From positions 1 to 64,000 of the forward strand of contig JADKBZ010000003.1 of assembly GCA_016714815.1 (NCBI GenBank): a stretch of DNA of 64,000 nucleotides, in the 5' to 3' direction. Positions 50,052 through 60,247 of the stretch are shown one piece after another. Each line of letters opens with the position of its first letter. Within the stretch, counting starts at the first letter, position 1. The translations under genes were made by a program, and so were the position numbers. The notes beneath the pieces are model-generated. The model was not told where the DNA came from, searched no databases, and worked only from the letters and a program-made list of their open reading frames with translations. The stretch is from Holophagales bacterium. Lineage in GTDB: Bacteria > Acidobacteriota > Thermoanaerobaculia > UBA5066.

Positions 50052-50645
50052 ATGTACACCTTCGCTCTCACGTTCGCCCTTCTGCTACCGCAGGCGTCGG
50101 CTCCCGCCGCGGCCGCCGCTGCGACACCCGTCCCGACGGCACGCCCCGCTCCGGCACTCGGCCGCGCGGGAGAGCCGGCGCGGCCGAGGTCGCTCTCCGA
50201 GCACGCCGCGCTCATGAAGGCGAATGGGACGCCGACGAAGCCGGTTTCGTTCGACGACGTGAAGACCGTGGACCCGGCCGACGCCGCGGCGGCCTCGTCG
50301 CCCCCCGCGGGCGGCCGTTCGGGCGCGCCCGACGCGCGGAAGAAGGGCGGAAAGGGCGGGGCCGAAGACGCGGACGCGGTGAAGGCCCAGCGCCGGATGG
50401 ACAAGGCCGTCGCCAGGGGCCTCGCCGTCCCCGAGCGGGGCCGCGGCTCGAGCCGGGACAAGGCGCGTCGCGAGTGGGACGACGCCGCCGAGGCCTGCCG
50501 GACGACCCCCGGCTGCAACCCGAAATACCGCGACGACGCGCTCTACGGCGAGAACAAACCGCTCAAGACGGACGAGGAGCTCATCGACGACATCCGCAAG
50601 CGGGGCTTCTCAGAGCCGCACCCCTGCCGAAGTAAACGGAAGTAA
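50052..50645 (+). CDS. Small exported, charged protein of unknown function
   Basis: This encodes 197 residues from ATG 50052. A hydrophobic start (MYTFALTFALLLPQASA) looks like a signal peptide, followed by an Ala/Pro-rich spacer and a highly charged, Lys/Arg/Asp-rich remainder ('DARKKGGKGG', 'DKARREWDDAAEACRTTPGC'). Two cysteines lie in 'EACRTTPGCN' and another near the end. I recognise no family. The upstream part of the open frame overlaps the phosphatase gene and is a shadow. Confidence 0.6.
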   Translation: MYTFALTFALLLPQASAPAAAAAATPVPTARPAPALGRAGEPARPRSLSEHAALMKANGTPTKPVSFDDVKTVDPADAAAASSPPAGGRSGAPDARKKGGKGGAEDADAVKAQRRMDKAVARGLAVPERGRGSSRDKARREWDDAAEACRTTPGCNPKYRDDALYGENKPLKTDEELIDDIRKRGFSEPHPCRSKRK

Positions 50646-50649
50646 ACGG

Positions 50650-50674
50650 GGTCAGGTCTTGATTTTCTATTCTG
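50650..50674 (+). repeat. Dispersed repeat, copy 3 (25-nt core)
   Basis: This is the same core as copies at 48548 and 49891, but the last 8 bases differ. It follows the stop of the gene at 50052-50645. Confidence 0.8.
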
Positions 50675-50736
50675 CCTGCACGGGACGCCGTTTCCGCCGG
50701 AGGCTCCCCGGGGCGCCTCGACGGGAAGGAAATGGC

Positions 50737-50831
50737 GGAAGCGTGTGGGGGTCGAACCCACCCGCCGCCCCTCTCGGAGCGTGCACGCTGGTTTTGAAGA
50801 CCAGGGGGGCCACCGGACCCCTTGCGCTTCC
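50737..50831 (-). tRNA. selC: tRNA-Sec (anticodon UCA)
   Basis: Read on the minus strand, the 95-nt sequence starts GGAAGCGC and ends GCGCUUCC-like pairing (8-bp acceptor stem). The anticodon stem CUGGU/ACCAG encloses the loop CUUCAAA with anticodon UCA. There is a long variable arm and a T-arm with GGGUUCGACCC. Length, long acceptor stem, long extra arm and UCA anticodon together identify selenocysteine tRNA. CCA is not encoded. No selA, selB or selD is in the window. Confidence 0.93.
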
Positions 50832-50867
50832 GCCGCGAATTCTACGCGGTACGCCCGGAACCGCTCC

Positions 50868-51086
50868 GTGAAACGCGTTCTCTTCGTCGAGGGGACGGAC
50901 GAGGCCGCCCTCCGCTCCTTCGCGGCGGGTCTGAATCACCCCTGGCGCCTTCTCGCCCGCCCCGAGCAGGGGCTCTATCTCCTCGAGGTGACCGAACCCG
51001 GCGAGGAGACCGGGCGCGCCGCGGCGAAGCTCGCGGGGTTCCGCTCCTGGACGTTCGACGTCCTCGACGAGCGTGCCGGCGGCTAG
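50868..51086 (+). CDS. Small protein of unknown function
   Basis: This encodes 72 residues from GTG 50868 ('KRVLFVEGTDEAALRSFAAG...'). It is alpha/beta-looking, with no recognised motif. It ends 9 bases before ubiX, so it is probably co-transcribed with it. The frame upstream of this start runs through the tRNA gene and is not coding. Confidence 0.55.
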   Translation: MKRVLFVEGTDEAALRSFAAGLNHPWRLLARPEQGLYLLEVTEPGEETGRAAAKLAGFRSWTFDVLDERAGG

Positions 51087-51095
51087 ACTGCACCC

Positions 51096-51674
51096 ATGGC
51101 CGACTCCGTTTCGCGCCGCGTCGTCGTCGGGATCTCGGGCGCCTCGGGGATCCCCTACGCGAAGGACCTCCTCGAGACCCTCCGCCGCGTCACGGACGTG
51201 GAGGTCCACCTCGTCGCGACGGAAGGGGCGCGGCGCGTCGCCGCCGACGAGCTCGACCTACCGATCGACGAGCTCGCCGCCCTCGCCCACGTCGTCCACA
51301 CGAACAGGGACGTCGGCGCCGCCATCGCTTCCGGCTCGTTCCGGACGGCAGGGATGGTCGTCGTCCCGTGCAGCGCGACGACGCTCTCGAAGATCTCCCA
51401 CGGCATCTGCGACAACCTCCTGACCCGCGCGGCCTACGTCCACCTCAAGGAGCGGCGGCCCCTAGTCCTCGTGCCGCGCGAGGCGCCCCTCCCCCTCCCG
51501 ACGCTCGAGGCGATGGTGAAGGCCGCCCAGGCCGGCGCGACGATCCTCCCCGCGAGCCCCGGCTTCTACACGAAACCGAAGACGATCGACGACCTCCTCG
51601 GCTTCGTCACCCAGCGGATCCTCGACCTCCTCGGAATCGAGGCGGCCCGCGCTCCCCGCTGGAAAGAGGGCTGA
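51096..51674 (+). CDS. ubiX: UbiX-family flavin prenyltransferase
   Basis: This encodes 192 residues. The enzyme attaches dimethylallyl to FMN to make the prenylated flavin used by UbiD-type decarboxylases. Family features: 'VVVGISGASGIPYAKDLLE' (FMN binding), 'VVPCSATTLSKISHGICDNL' and 'RPLVLVPREAPL'. Length is normal. No UbiD partner is present in the window. It lies 47 bases upstream of the addB-like gene on the same strand. Confidence 0.92.
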   Translation: MADSVSRRVVVGISGASGIPYAKDLLETLRRVTDVEVHLVATEGARRVAADELDLPIDELAALAHVVHTNRDVGAAIASGSFRTAGMVVVPCSATTLSKISHGICDNLLTRAAYVHLKERRPLVLVPREAPLPLPTLEAMVKAAQAGATILPASPGFYTKPKTIDDLLGFVTQRILDLLGIEAARAPRWKEG

Positions 51675-51721
51675 GCCGGCCGGCGGAGCGTCCCCACGAC
51701 CCCCGCCGTACACTCGGCAGG

Positions 51722-54700
51722 ATGGCGGCGATTCGCGAACACACTCTCCTCGCCGGCGACTTCACCGCGCTCGAAGCCCGGTTCCTCGACGAAGTTCGCT
51801 CCCTCAAGGCGGCCGACCCGCTCCGCCCCGTTGACGTCCTCGTCGGCTCGAACCTTCTCGGCGTCTACCTGAGGCGTCGCGCCGCCGAGGCGCTCGGCGG
51901 GATCGCGAACCTGCGCTTCGTCACGTTCCTCGACCTGGCGCGCGACCGCAGCCCGGGACCCGACCCGCGCCCGCCGCTTCCGCCGCTCGGAGAGGAGCTC
52001 CTCGCGCGGAGGACCCTTCGCGAGAACTCCGCCGGCGCCGCGTTCGGCGAGCTGCGCGAGAAGCCCTCCCTCGCCGCGCTCCTCCTCCGGACGGCGAACG
52101 ACCTCCGCGAGGCGGGCCTCGACCCGCGGCGGCTCGGCGACCTCCTTCCCGCCGTCGCGGCGACGCCGGACCGCGCTCTCCTCCTCGGACACGTGGCGAC
52201 GCTGATCGCCGACTTCGAATCCCGGCGCACCCGCTTCGCCGACCCGACGTCCGCGCTCGAGCGGGCCGCCACGGCGGTCCGCCCGCCGTCCGCCGAGTCG
52301 CTCCTCGTCTACGGCCTCTACGACCTCGGCGGCCTGCGCGAGCGGCTCCTCGCAGCCGTCGCGCGGGAGCGCCCCGTCGTCGCTTTCGTGCCCGACGACG
52401 GGGAGGACGACGCCCCGGCGTCGCGCGAGCGGACGAAAGGCCTTCCTCCCGTTCGCGCGGCGCTCTTCGCCGAGCTCCTCGGCGTGGGCGTCGAATGCCT
52501 CCCGAGCCCTTCCGGCCCCGCGCCCGCCTGCGTCATCGCACCGACCGAGTGGGCGGAGGCCCGGGAGACCGTGAGGGAGATCCTCCGCGCCGTCGACGAC
52601 GGAATCCCTCTCCACGCCTGCGGGATCCTCCTGCGCGACCCGGCGCGACAGGAGCCGGCGCTCCTCGCCGAGCTCCGGCGCCGGAAGATCCCCTTCTTCC
52701 GCCCCGCTGGCGGGGGCTTTTCGCGAACGCCGGCCGGGCGGGCCGCCCTCGCCCTCCTCGGCCTTTCGGCCCGGAACTTCGAAGGCGAGACGCTCCTCGA
52801 GCTCGCCGAGGCGCTGGAGGGAACGCCGTCCCTCGTGGAAACTCCTTCCCTCCCGGAAACTCCTTCCGTCGTCAGGACCCCGTCCCTGCCAGCCGGCTCC
52901 GCGGCCCGCCTCGCCCGTCTCCTCGGCGAGCTCCGCTTTCACGAAGGGCTCGACGACTTCCGGCGGCGCGTCGACGCCGCCCGCGCCCGCACCGGCGTCG
53001 TCGAGGCTCCCGATTCGGAGTCCCTCGGCCGCCTCTCGACGCGCTCCCGCCGCCTTCACGAGTCGGTGGCCGCCGCGGAGGCCCTGCTGACGCTCGTCAC
53101 CCCCGCACTTCCCGACGCCTCCCCCGCCCCGTTCCCCGAGTGGTCCTCGCGCCTCTCGGCCGCCGTCGCGACGCTCCTCCCGGCCGGAGCCGAACGAGCC
53201 GCCCTCCACGCCGCGTTCGAGTCGCTCGCCACCCTCGACCGGCTCGAGCGGCGCGCGCGTCTCCGCCGCCGACCTCCTCGCCCTCCTCCCCGACGCCCTC
53301 GAGTCCGTCCCGGTCCGGAGCGGGCGGTTCGAGAGGGACGGCGTCGCGGTCCTCTCCGCGATTTCCGCGCGCGGCCTTCTCTTCGACGCCGTCTTCGTCC
53401 CCGGCCTGACGGAGCAGCTCTTTCCCCGTCCGGGGCGGCCCGACCCCCTCTTCTTCGACGAGGAGCGCCGCAACCTCTCCTCGCTCGCGGGCGTCCGCCT
53501 CGCGCCGCGCACCGGAGCCCGCCACGCGCGCGAGGAGCGGTTCCTCTTCCACGTGGCGCGCACGTCGGCCCGCAGGCGCCTCGTCCTTCTCTCCGGGCGG
53601 CGGGAGGCGGCGACGGACCGCCCCCGGCTCCTCTCCCCCTTTCTCCTCGACGTCCTCGCGGAGGCGGCGGGAGGGCCCGTCCGCGAGAAGGACCTCGCCA
53701 CTCCCGGAGCGGTCCCCGGCCTCCGCTTTCTGCCGCTCGGCGTGGTCGACGACGACCTGGCCATCGACGGCGCCGAGGTGCTGACGCGCGCCCTCGCCCG
53801 GGATCCGAGCCTCGCCGCCCGGCTCGCGTCCCGGCCCGACGGGCTCGACCGCGCCGTGGATCGCGCCTCCGCACGCGCCCGGGACGCCTTCACCGCGCAC
53901 GACGGCCTCCTCGGGCGCTCTCCCGCGCGCTGCGCGCTGACGGCCCGCCCGCTGTCGGCGAGCCGCCTCGAGCGGCGGGCCGCCTGCGCCTACCGCGCGT
54001 TCCTCGCCGAGGGGCTCGGCCTCGAGGCACCCGACGATCCGCCCGACGCCCTCTTCCTCGACGCGCTCACCCTCGGCACCCTCGCCCACGCCGCACTCGA
54101 GCGTCTCGCCAGCCTCACCGGAGAGAAGGGGCTCGGCGTCGTCACCGCCCCGGCGCTCCGCTCCGTCGCCCGCGCCGAGGTGTCGGAATTCTTCCGCGAG
54201 CTGGAGACCGACCCGCCGGAGCCCCTCCTCGACGCCGCCGAGTCGCTCCTCGTCGCGCGCGTCGAGGCGGTTCTCGCGCGGGAACGGGACCGCAAGGAGA
54301 GGCTCCCTCTCTCGGGCGCCGAGGTCCGCTTCGGCCCGAAGGAGCCTCTCTCCCCGCGCGTCTCCCTCGCCTCGGGAGAGGTCTCCCTCGCCGGCCAGAT
54401 CGACCGGCTCGACCGCGACGGCGACGCGGCGCTCGTCGTCGACTACAAGTTCGGCGCCCCCCGGCCATACGGGAAGAAGAACGCGAAGGAGTACAGGATC
54501 GCCGGGGGCGAGCGGCTCCAGCTCGCGGTCTACGCCCTCGCCGCCCGCGAGCTCGGGGCGTCGCGCCCGCGAGGCGAGTACCTCTTCGTCGATCGGGAAG
54601 GCGACGTCTCCGTTCCCGTCCCCGTCGCCTTCGACGAGGACGAGACGAAGGAAGCCGTCGACCGTTTCGTCGCGGCCCTCGCGCTCCTCGACGAGGCGGC

Positions 54701-54881
54701 GTCCCGCGGCCTCTTCTTCCCGAAGACGACCCCCTTCGCCTCGCGCGCGAGCCACTGCGGAAGCTGCGACTTCGACGCCGTCTGCGGCCCGGGCCACGCG
54801 CGGGTCACCAACCGCAAGCGCGAGGCGGAGCGGGAACGCGACCCGGGCAATCCCCTCTTCGCCCTCGAGGAGCTCCGGTGA
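51722..54881 (+). CDS. addB: AddB-like exonuclease/helicase subunit (one frameshift near 53255)
   Basis: The product is about 1,053 residues if one base is removed. The N-terminal part ('VDVLVGSNLLGVYLRRRAAE') is the inactivated helicase-like region typical of AddB. The C-terminal RecB-type nuclease has 'LAGQIDRLDRDGDAALVVDYKFG', with the Asp and Lys of the active site. Four cysteines (AACAYR and later SHCGSCDFDAVCG) are placed as for the AddB iron-sulfur cluster. It repairs double-strand breaks together with AddA. The frame breaks in the alternating GCGGCGCGCGCG run at 53248-53260 and resumes in register, so a sequence error is the simplest reading. The last codons overlap the addA start (GTGA). 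Confidence 0.85.
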
Positions 54882-57800
54882 GCGCGCTTCCCGACCAGGC
54901 CGACCGCGACGCCGCGGTGAAGGACACCGCGTCGTCGATCCTCGTCGAGGCCTCCGCCGGCACCGGCAAGACGACGACGCTCGTGAACCGCGTCCTCGAG
55001 CTCGCGCTCGCCGACGGCGTCCCCCTCTCGCGCATCGCCGCCATGACCTTCACCGAGAAGGCCGCCGGCGAGATGAAGGAGCGCCTCCGGGAGGCCCTCG
55101 ACGAAGCCTCCGTCTCCACCGACCCCCTCCGCCGCGCCCGGGCCGTCGAGGCCCGCCGCGACCTCGAGGCCGCGCCGATCTCCACGCTCCACGCCTTCTG
55201 CGGGCGGCTCCTCCGGGAACGCCCCGTCGAGGCGGGCGTCGACCCCGACTTCGTCACCCCCCGAGGAGTCCGTCACCGAGGAGCTCCTCGACGCCCTCTT
55301 CGCCGAGTGGCTCGACCGCGTGGCGCGCGAAGAGGGGCCGATCGCCGACGCCCTCCGGCTGGGGCTCTCCCCCTCCGAGCTCCGGGCGCTCGCGGGAGAG
55401 CTCTACTCCGACCGGGCCCTCGTCCTCTCCGGCACTCTCGAGCGCGACCCGCTCCCGTTCGCACGCCGGGAGGTTCTCCGCCTCGCCCTGGCCGGGTCGG
55501 ACCTCCACGACGGGATCCCCGGAGAGGGCCGCGACGAGAAGAAGGCGCTCCTTCTCGGGGCGGCCGTCTCCGAGCTCGGAGAGATCGCCCAGGCCTCCGA
55601 CGAGGCGCTCGCCGCCTTCTCTCCCACCGTCGAGATCTCGCTCATGGGGGGCAAACGCGGCCTCTGGAGCGAGGAGCTGAAGGAAGGGGTCAAGGAGTTC
55701 CGCGAGAACGTGAAGGAGCTCGCCGTTCTCCTGTCCGGCATCCCCCGTTCGCGCCTCCTCGCCTCCGTCGCCGCGGCGATCGTCGACGGCCTCTTTCCGG
55801 CGGTCGAGGCGGAGAAGTCGCGGCGGGGGATCCTCGACTTCGAGGACCTCCTTCTCCGCGCCCGCGATCTCCTCCGGGTCTCGCCGGCGGCGCGCGAGCA
55901 CTTCCGGGCCCGGTTCCAGACCTTCATCGTCGACGAGTTCCAGGACACCGACCCGGTCCAGGCGGAGATCGTCCTGCGCCTCGCCGCAGGAGAGGCCGAG
56001 CAGGACCCGGTGAAGTGGGAGGAGCTCGACCCGGCTGGCGGCGCGCTCTTCCTCGTCGGCGACCCGAAGCAGTCGATCTACCGTTTCCGCCGGGCCGACG
56101 TCGAGACGTGGCGGCAGGTCGCCGCGCGCTTCGGCCCGGCGGCGAGGAAGAGCCTCACGACGAGCTTCCGCGCGGCGCCCGGGCTCGTCTCCTACGTCAA
56201 CGCCGTCTTCTCGCGCGTCTTCGCCGGGAGCGACGAGTCGTGGGACGTGGACTACGCCCCTCTCTGTCCGAGCCCCGACAAGGCCGCGAGCGCCTCGCCG
56301 AACGTCCTCCACCTCGTCCCGCCCGAGGCGGGAGAGGAGGAGCCGGAGGAGGGCGCCGACCTCAGGGGCCTCGCTCTCGAGGCCCGCGCCGTCGCCAACC
56401 TCCTCCGCGAGCGGTTCGCCGGACGGCCGCGGGGCTGGGAGGGGATCGCCGTCCTCGTGTCGCGCAACGACTCGATCGACGTCTTCGAGGAGGCGCTCCG
56501 CGAGGCCGGAATCCCGGCCGTTCTCGAGGGAGGGGCCAGCTTCTACCGGCGCCAGGAGACGGCCGCCGTCGTCCAGGCCCTCCGGGCGATCGACGATCCG
56601 GCCAACGGCATCGCGGCGACGGCCGCGCTCAAGTCGTTCCTCTTCGGCCTCACCGACGTGGAGCTCCTCGACGCGGTGGAATCGGGCGCGCGGCTCGACG
56701 CCCCCGACGCGGGGCCGATCCCGGGTCCCGTCGGAGACGCCTTCGCCCTGCTTCGCCGGCTGCGCGACGCCCGCCTCGCGCGACCCCTCGCCGAGACGAT
56801 CCTCGACCTCCTCGACTCCCGCGCCGCCTTCCCGTCGATCCGGGCCGGCGCCGTCGTCCACCCCGTGCAGGCCGAGGCGAACCTCGAACGCCTCGTCGTT
56901 CTCGCGCGCGCCCTCGACGGCGAAGGGCTCTCGTTCCGGGAAGCGGTCTCCCGGCTCGTGTCGCGCCTCCCGTCGGTCCAGGCCGAGCCGCGCGCCTTCG
57001 AGGAGAAGGCCGACGCCGTCCGCCTCATCACGCTCCACAAGTCGAAGGGGCTCGAGTTCGACGTCGTCGTCCTGGCCGACCTCGGCTTCAAGCTCCCCGA
57101 AGCCGCCGGGCGCGGCCGACGCCTCGTCTACGAGCGGTGCGGCGGGCGCTGGGCCATCCGGGCCTCGTTCGCCGGCGCGCGCTGCGGGTCGCCCGGCTTC
57201 CGCTTCGTCGACGAGGGAGACGGGAGCCGCCTTCGAGCCGAGGAGAAGCGGCTCCTCTACGTCGCCTTCACCCGCGCGAAAGAAACGCTCGTCGTCTCCT
57301 GGTTCCGGACGCGGCGGCTGAAGAAGGACGGCGAGGTCTCCGATTCCCTCGACAGGTCGCTCCTCGCGCCGGTCTCCTTCGCGAAAGACCTCGGTCCCGA
57401 GATCGCGCCTCTCGTCGAGAGCGTCCCGGCGAACCTCGCACCGCCCCGGGCCATTCCGCCGCCGCCGGAAGCCCCCCGCGAGGGAGACCTCTCCGTCGCG
57501 ATCGACGCCGCCGAGGCCCGGCTCGCGAGGGCTCGCGCCACCGCTTCGCGACCTCTCCGCCGCTCGGGAGAGAAGGAGCGGCCCTGGGTTCCCGCCGCTT
57601 CCGCCGGTCCCGCCTCCCACTCCCCCGAGGACCTCCCGGCCCTCGAGAGGTCCGAGGAGATCCAGGAGCGCGCCGTGCGCCTCGGCACCGCCGTCCACGA
57701 GGCGATGGAGCTCCTCCTCGACCCGGCGAGGATTCCCCCCGCCTCCGCCGCGGACGCGGTCGCATCGACCGCGACCGTCCTCGAGCCCGCGTCCGCCGCC

Positions 57801-58136
57801 GAGGCCGTCGCCCTCGTCTCGCGCCTCCTGTCACACCCCGTCGTCGCCCGCGCCCGCGCCGCCCGCCGGCGATTCGTCGAGCTGCCGGTCCTCTTCCGCG
57901 ACGACGCGCTCGAGGGATCTCCGCTCGTCGAGGGAAAGATCGATCTCCTCTTCGAGGAGGCCGACGGATGGGTCGTCGTCGACTGGAAAACGGATCGGGT
58001 CTCGACGGCCGCGATCCGCGCGGAACGCGAGGCCCTCTACGTTCCACAGCTGGCGAGCTACGCCCGGGCGCTCGCGGCCGTTCTCGGGCCGGGAACGGTG
58101 GTGAAGGAGACGATCCTCGCCTTCGCGAGGGGCTGA
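54878..58136 (+). CDS. addA: AddA-like helicase/nuclease (one frameshift near 55260)
   Basis: The product is about 1,086 residues after correction. UvrD-type helicase motifs are all present: 'VEASAGTGKTTTLVNRV' (Walker A), 'MTFTEKAAGEMKERL', 'FIVDEFQDTDPVQAE' (Walker B), 'LVGDPKQSIYRFRRAD', 'LITLHKSKGLEFDVVV' and 'LLYVAFTRAKE'. The C-terminal nuclease carries 'EGKIDLLFEEADGWVVVDWKTD'. With AddB it resects double-strand breaks for recombination. The frame breaks in a run of six C at 55257-55262; removing one C restores 'FVTPEESVTEELL'. Start GTG 54878 overlaps the addB stop. Confidence 0.88.
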
Positions 58137-58145
58137 CCCCGAGGG

Positions 58146-58177
58146 GCTGAGGCCCCGGCGGCCCCGACGGCCTCAGC
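58146..58177. terminator. Bidirectional hairpin between addA and phoU
   Basis: GCTGAGGCC (58146-58154) pairs with GGCCTCAGC (58169-58177), a 9-bp perfect stem between the convergent addA and phoU genes. It overlaps the phoU stop at 58173. It has no T-tract. Confidence 0.5.
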
Positions 58178-58853
58178 GGCCCGCGGCCTCTTCCGGGAGC
58201 TTCCCCAGGTGCTTGATGACGAGCCCCTCGGCGATGAAGATCGTCTCCTCGGCGATGTTCGTCGCCAGGTCCGCCACCCGCTCGAGGTTCTTGGAGATCG
58301 ACATGATCTCGATCGAGCGGCTGATGAGCGCCGGGTTCTCGGCCATGTAGGTCAGGAGCTCGCGGATGAGCGAGAGGTTCTTGGCGTCGACGATGTCGTC
58401 GCGCAGGACGACGTCCTTGGCGAGGACCGGGTCGCGGCGGACGAAGGCGTCGAGGGCGTCACGGAGCATGCCGCGGACCACCTCGGCCATGTGGGGGATG
58501 TCGATCCACGGCTTGAAAGGCTTGGCTCCGGCGAGCCTCTCGGCCGCCTCGGCGATGTTCACCGCGTGGTCGCCGATCCGCTCGAGGTCCGCGTTGATCC
58601 GGATCGCGGCGACGAGGAGCCGCAGGTCGCCCGCCACCGGCTGCTGCGTGGCGAGGAGGTGGATCACCGCCTCCTCGTTCCTCACCTCGAGGTCGTTGAT
58701 GACCGGGTCCCTCTCGCAGACGCCGCGCGCCTTCACCGCGTCGCCCTCGATCAGGGCTTCGATGGCGACGCGGATCTGGCTCTCGACCTCCGCGCCCATG
58801 CCGATGAGCTGGCGCCGGAGATGCTCGAGAAGGTCGGTGAAGTGCTCTTTCAT
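58173..58853 (-). CDS. phoU: Phosphate uptake regulator PhoU
   Basis: This encodes 226 residues from ATG 58853. It has the two-repeat helical PhoU fold, each repeat with the metal-binding E/DxxxD-type motif ('INADLERIGDHAVNIAE' and 'ISKNLERVADLATNIAE'). PhoU links the PstSCAB transporter to PhoR and keeps the Pho response off when phosphate is plentiful. Its ATG overlaps the phoR stop by four bases. It is the last gene of the cassette. Confidence 0.95.
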   Translation of the reverse strand: MKEHFTDLLEHLRRQLIGMGAEVESQIRVAIEALIEGDAVKARGVCERDPVINDLEVRNEEAVIHLLATQQPVAGDLRLLVAAIRINADLERIGDHAVNIAEAAERLAGAKPFKPWIDIPHMAEVVRGMLRDALDAFVRRDPVLAKDVVLRDDIVDAKNLSLIRELLTYMAENPALISRSIEIMSISKNLERVADLATNIAEETIFIAEGLVIKHLGKLPEEAAGR

Positions 58854-60247
58854 GAGGCCTCCTTCAAGGCGAGGTCCGCTGCCGAGGCGGTGGGGAGCGC
58901 GACCGTGAACCGGCTCCCGCGGAGCGGCTCGGATTCCACGCGGATCGACCCGCCGTGGAGGATGAGAAGGTGCTTGACGATGGCGAGGCCGAGGCCGGTC
59001 CCGGGCGTCGCCTTCGAGCGGGACGGATCGACCCGGTAGAAGCGCTGGAAGACCTTCGCCTGCTCGCTCGCGGGGATGCCGATCCCGCGGTCGATCACGT
59101 GGACGAAGACCTCGCCGGCCGCCGGCCCCTTCCCCGCCTCGGCGACCACCTCGACCCGGGCGCCGGCCGGCGAGAACTTGACGGCGTTGTCGACGAGGTT
59201 GCGGAAGACCTGTGCGAGGCGCCGCCGGTCGCCTCTCACGGCGAGACCGGCCCGCGCCTCCAGCGTCACCTCGACCCGCTTCGCCTTTGCGACGCTCTCG
59301 AGGTCCTTGACGACGCCCGCGAGGAGCCCCTGGAGCGGGACCTCCTCGAGCTGGAGCGTCACCGCGCCCGACTCGATCTGCGAGAGGTCGGTGAGATCCG
59401 AGACGAGGTCCTGCATCTGCCCCGCCTGCCGCTCGAGGATCGCGGCCAGCCGGGCGGCGGCCTCGTCCAGCGACTCCTCTTCGGCCAGCGTTTCGGCCGC
59501 GGCTCGAATCGTGGCGAGCGGCGTCCGGAGCTCGTGAGAGACGTCCGCCACGAACTGCCGGCGCATCCGCTCGGTCCGCTCCCGCTCCGTCACGTCGCGC
59601 GCCACTCCGATCGCGGCCGGCTCGCCGTCGAGGTGCGCGCCGGGGACCGCCCGGGCCGTCACCTCCAGGAGCCGCTCGCCCCCCTCCCGGCCGTCGACCT
59701 TGACGACGACCGGGGAGGGCGCCTCGTCTCCCGCCCCGCCCGCTCCGGTCAGGGAACGGAAGAGCCCGAGGACCATCGGATCCCTCACGACGTCGTGAAG
59801 GGCGGGGCAGTAGGCGTCCGGCGGCACGCCGAAGAGGAGGCGAGCCGCCGGGTTCACGTCGAGGACGGCCAGGGCACGGTCGACGACGACGAGCCCGACC
59901 GGCACCTCCACGAAGACGGTGCGGGCCAGGACGCGCGCCTTCTCGCTCCCCTCCCTCTCCTGCGCGACGAGGTCGGCGAAGCGGTGGAGGGCGTGGAAGA
60001 CCGGCTCCGTCTCGGGGGAGAGCCCTCGCCACTCTTCCGGCCTCGTCCCGGCGGCCGCCGTGGCGACACCGTCCCGCACCCTGTCCAGCTCGCGCATCCT
60101 TCGGAGGCGGATCACGAAGAAGACGGTGCCGACGAGAGCCCCGGCGACGAACGCACGGGGCTCGAGCCCCACGACTCCGACCGTGATCGCGCCGAGGACG
60201 AGGGCCTCGAACGCCGGGCGGGCCCGCCTCGGAACCGCCGGCTTCAT
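58850..60247 (-). CDS. phoR: Phosphate-sensing histidine kinase PhoR
   Basis: This encodes 465 residues. Two N-terminal membrane segments (~10-45) are followed by a HAMP-like or linker region and a PAS domain (~115-230, 'VPVGLVVVDRALAVLDVN'). Then come the H box 'FVADVSHELRTPLATI', N box 'NLVDNAVKFSPAG', G1 'DRGIGIP' and G2 'GTGLGLAI'. It phosphorylates PhoB at low phosphate. The position, coupled to phoB upstream and phoU downstream, supports the PhoR assignment over another sensor kinase. Confidence 0.93.
   Translation of the reverse strand: MKPAVPRRARPAFEALVLGAITVGVVGLEPRAFVAGALVGTVFFVIRLRRMRELDRVRDGVATAAAGTRPEEWRGLSPETEPVFHALHRFADLVAQEREGSEKARVLARTVFVEVPVGLVVVDRALAVLDVNPAARLLFGVPPDAYCPALHDVVRDPMVLGLFRSLTGAGGAGDEAPSPVVVKVDGREGGERLLEVTARAVPGAHLDGEPAAIGVARDVTERERTERMRRQFVADVSHELRTPLATIRAAAETLAEEESLDEAAARLAAILERQAGQMQDLVSDLTDLSQIESGAVTLQLEEVPLQGLLAGVVKDLESVAKAKRVEVTLEARAGLAVRGDRRRLAQVFRNLVDNAVKFSPAGARVEVVAEAGKGPAAGEVFVHVIDRGIGIPASEQAKVFQRFYRVDPSRSKATPGTGLGLAIVKHLLILHGGSIRVESEPLRGSRFTVALPTASAADLALKEAS

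Noticed and set aside
50822..58150. A single 2,442-codon plus-strand ORF across ubiX, addB and addA
   Set aside because: It is a chimera: it is in frame with the first part of addB and the start of addA only, and out of frame elsewhere. Three separate genes fit the families.
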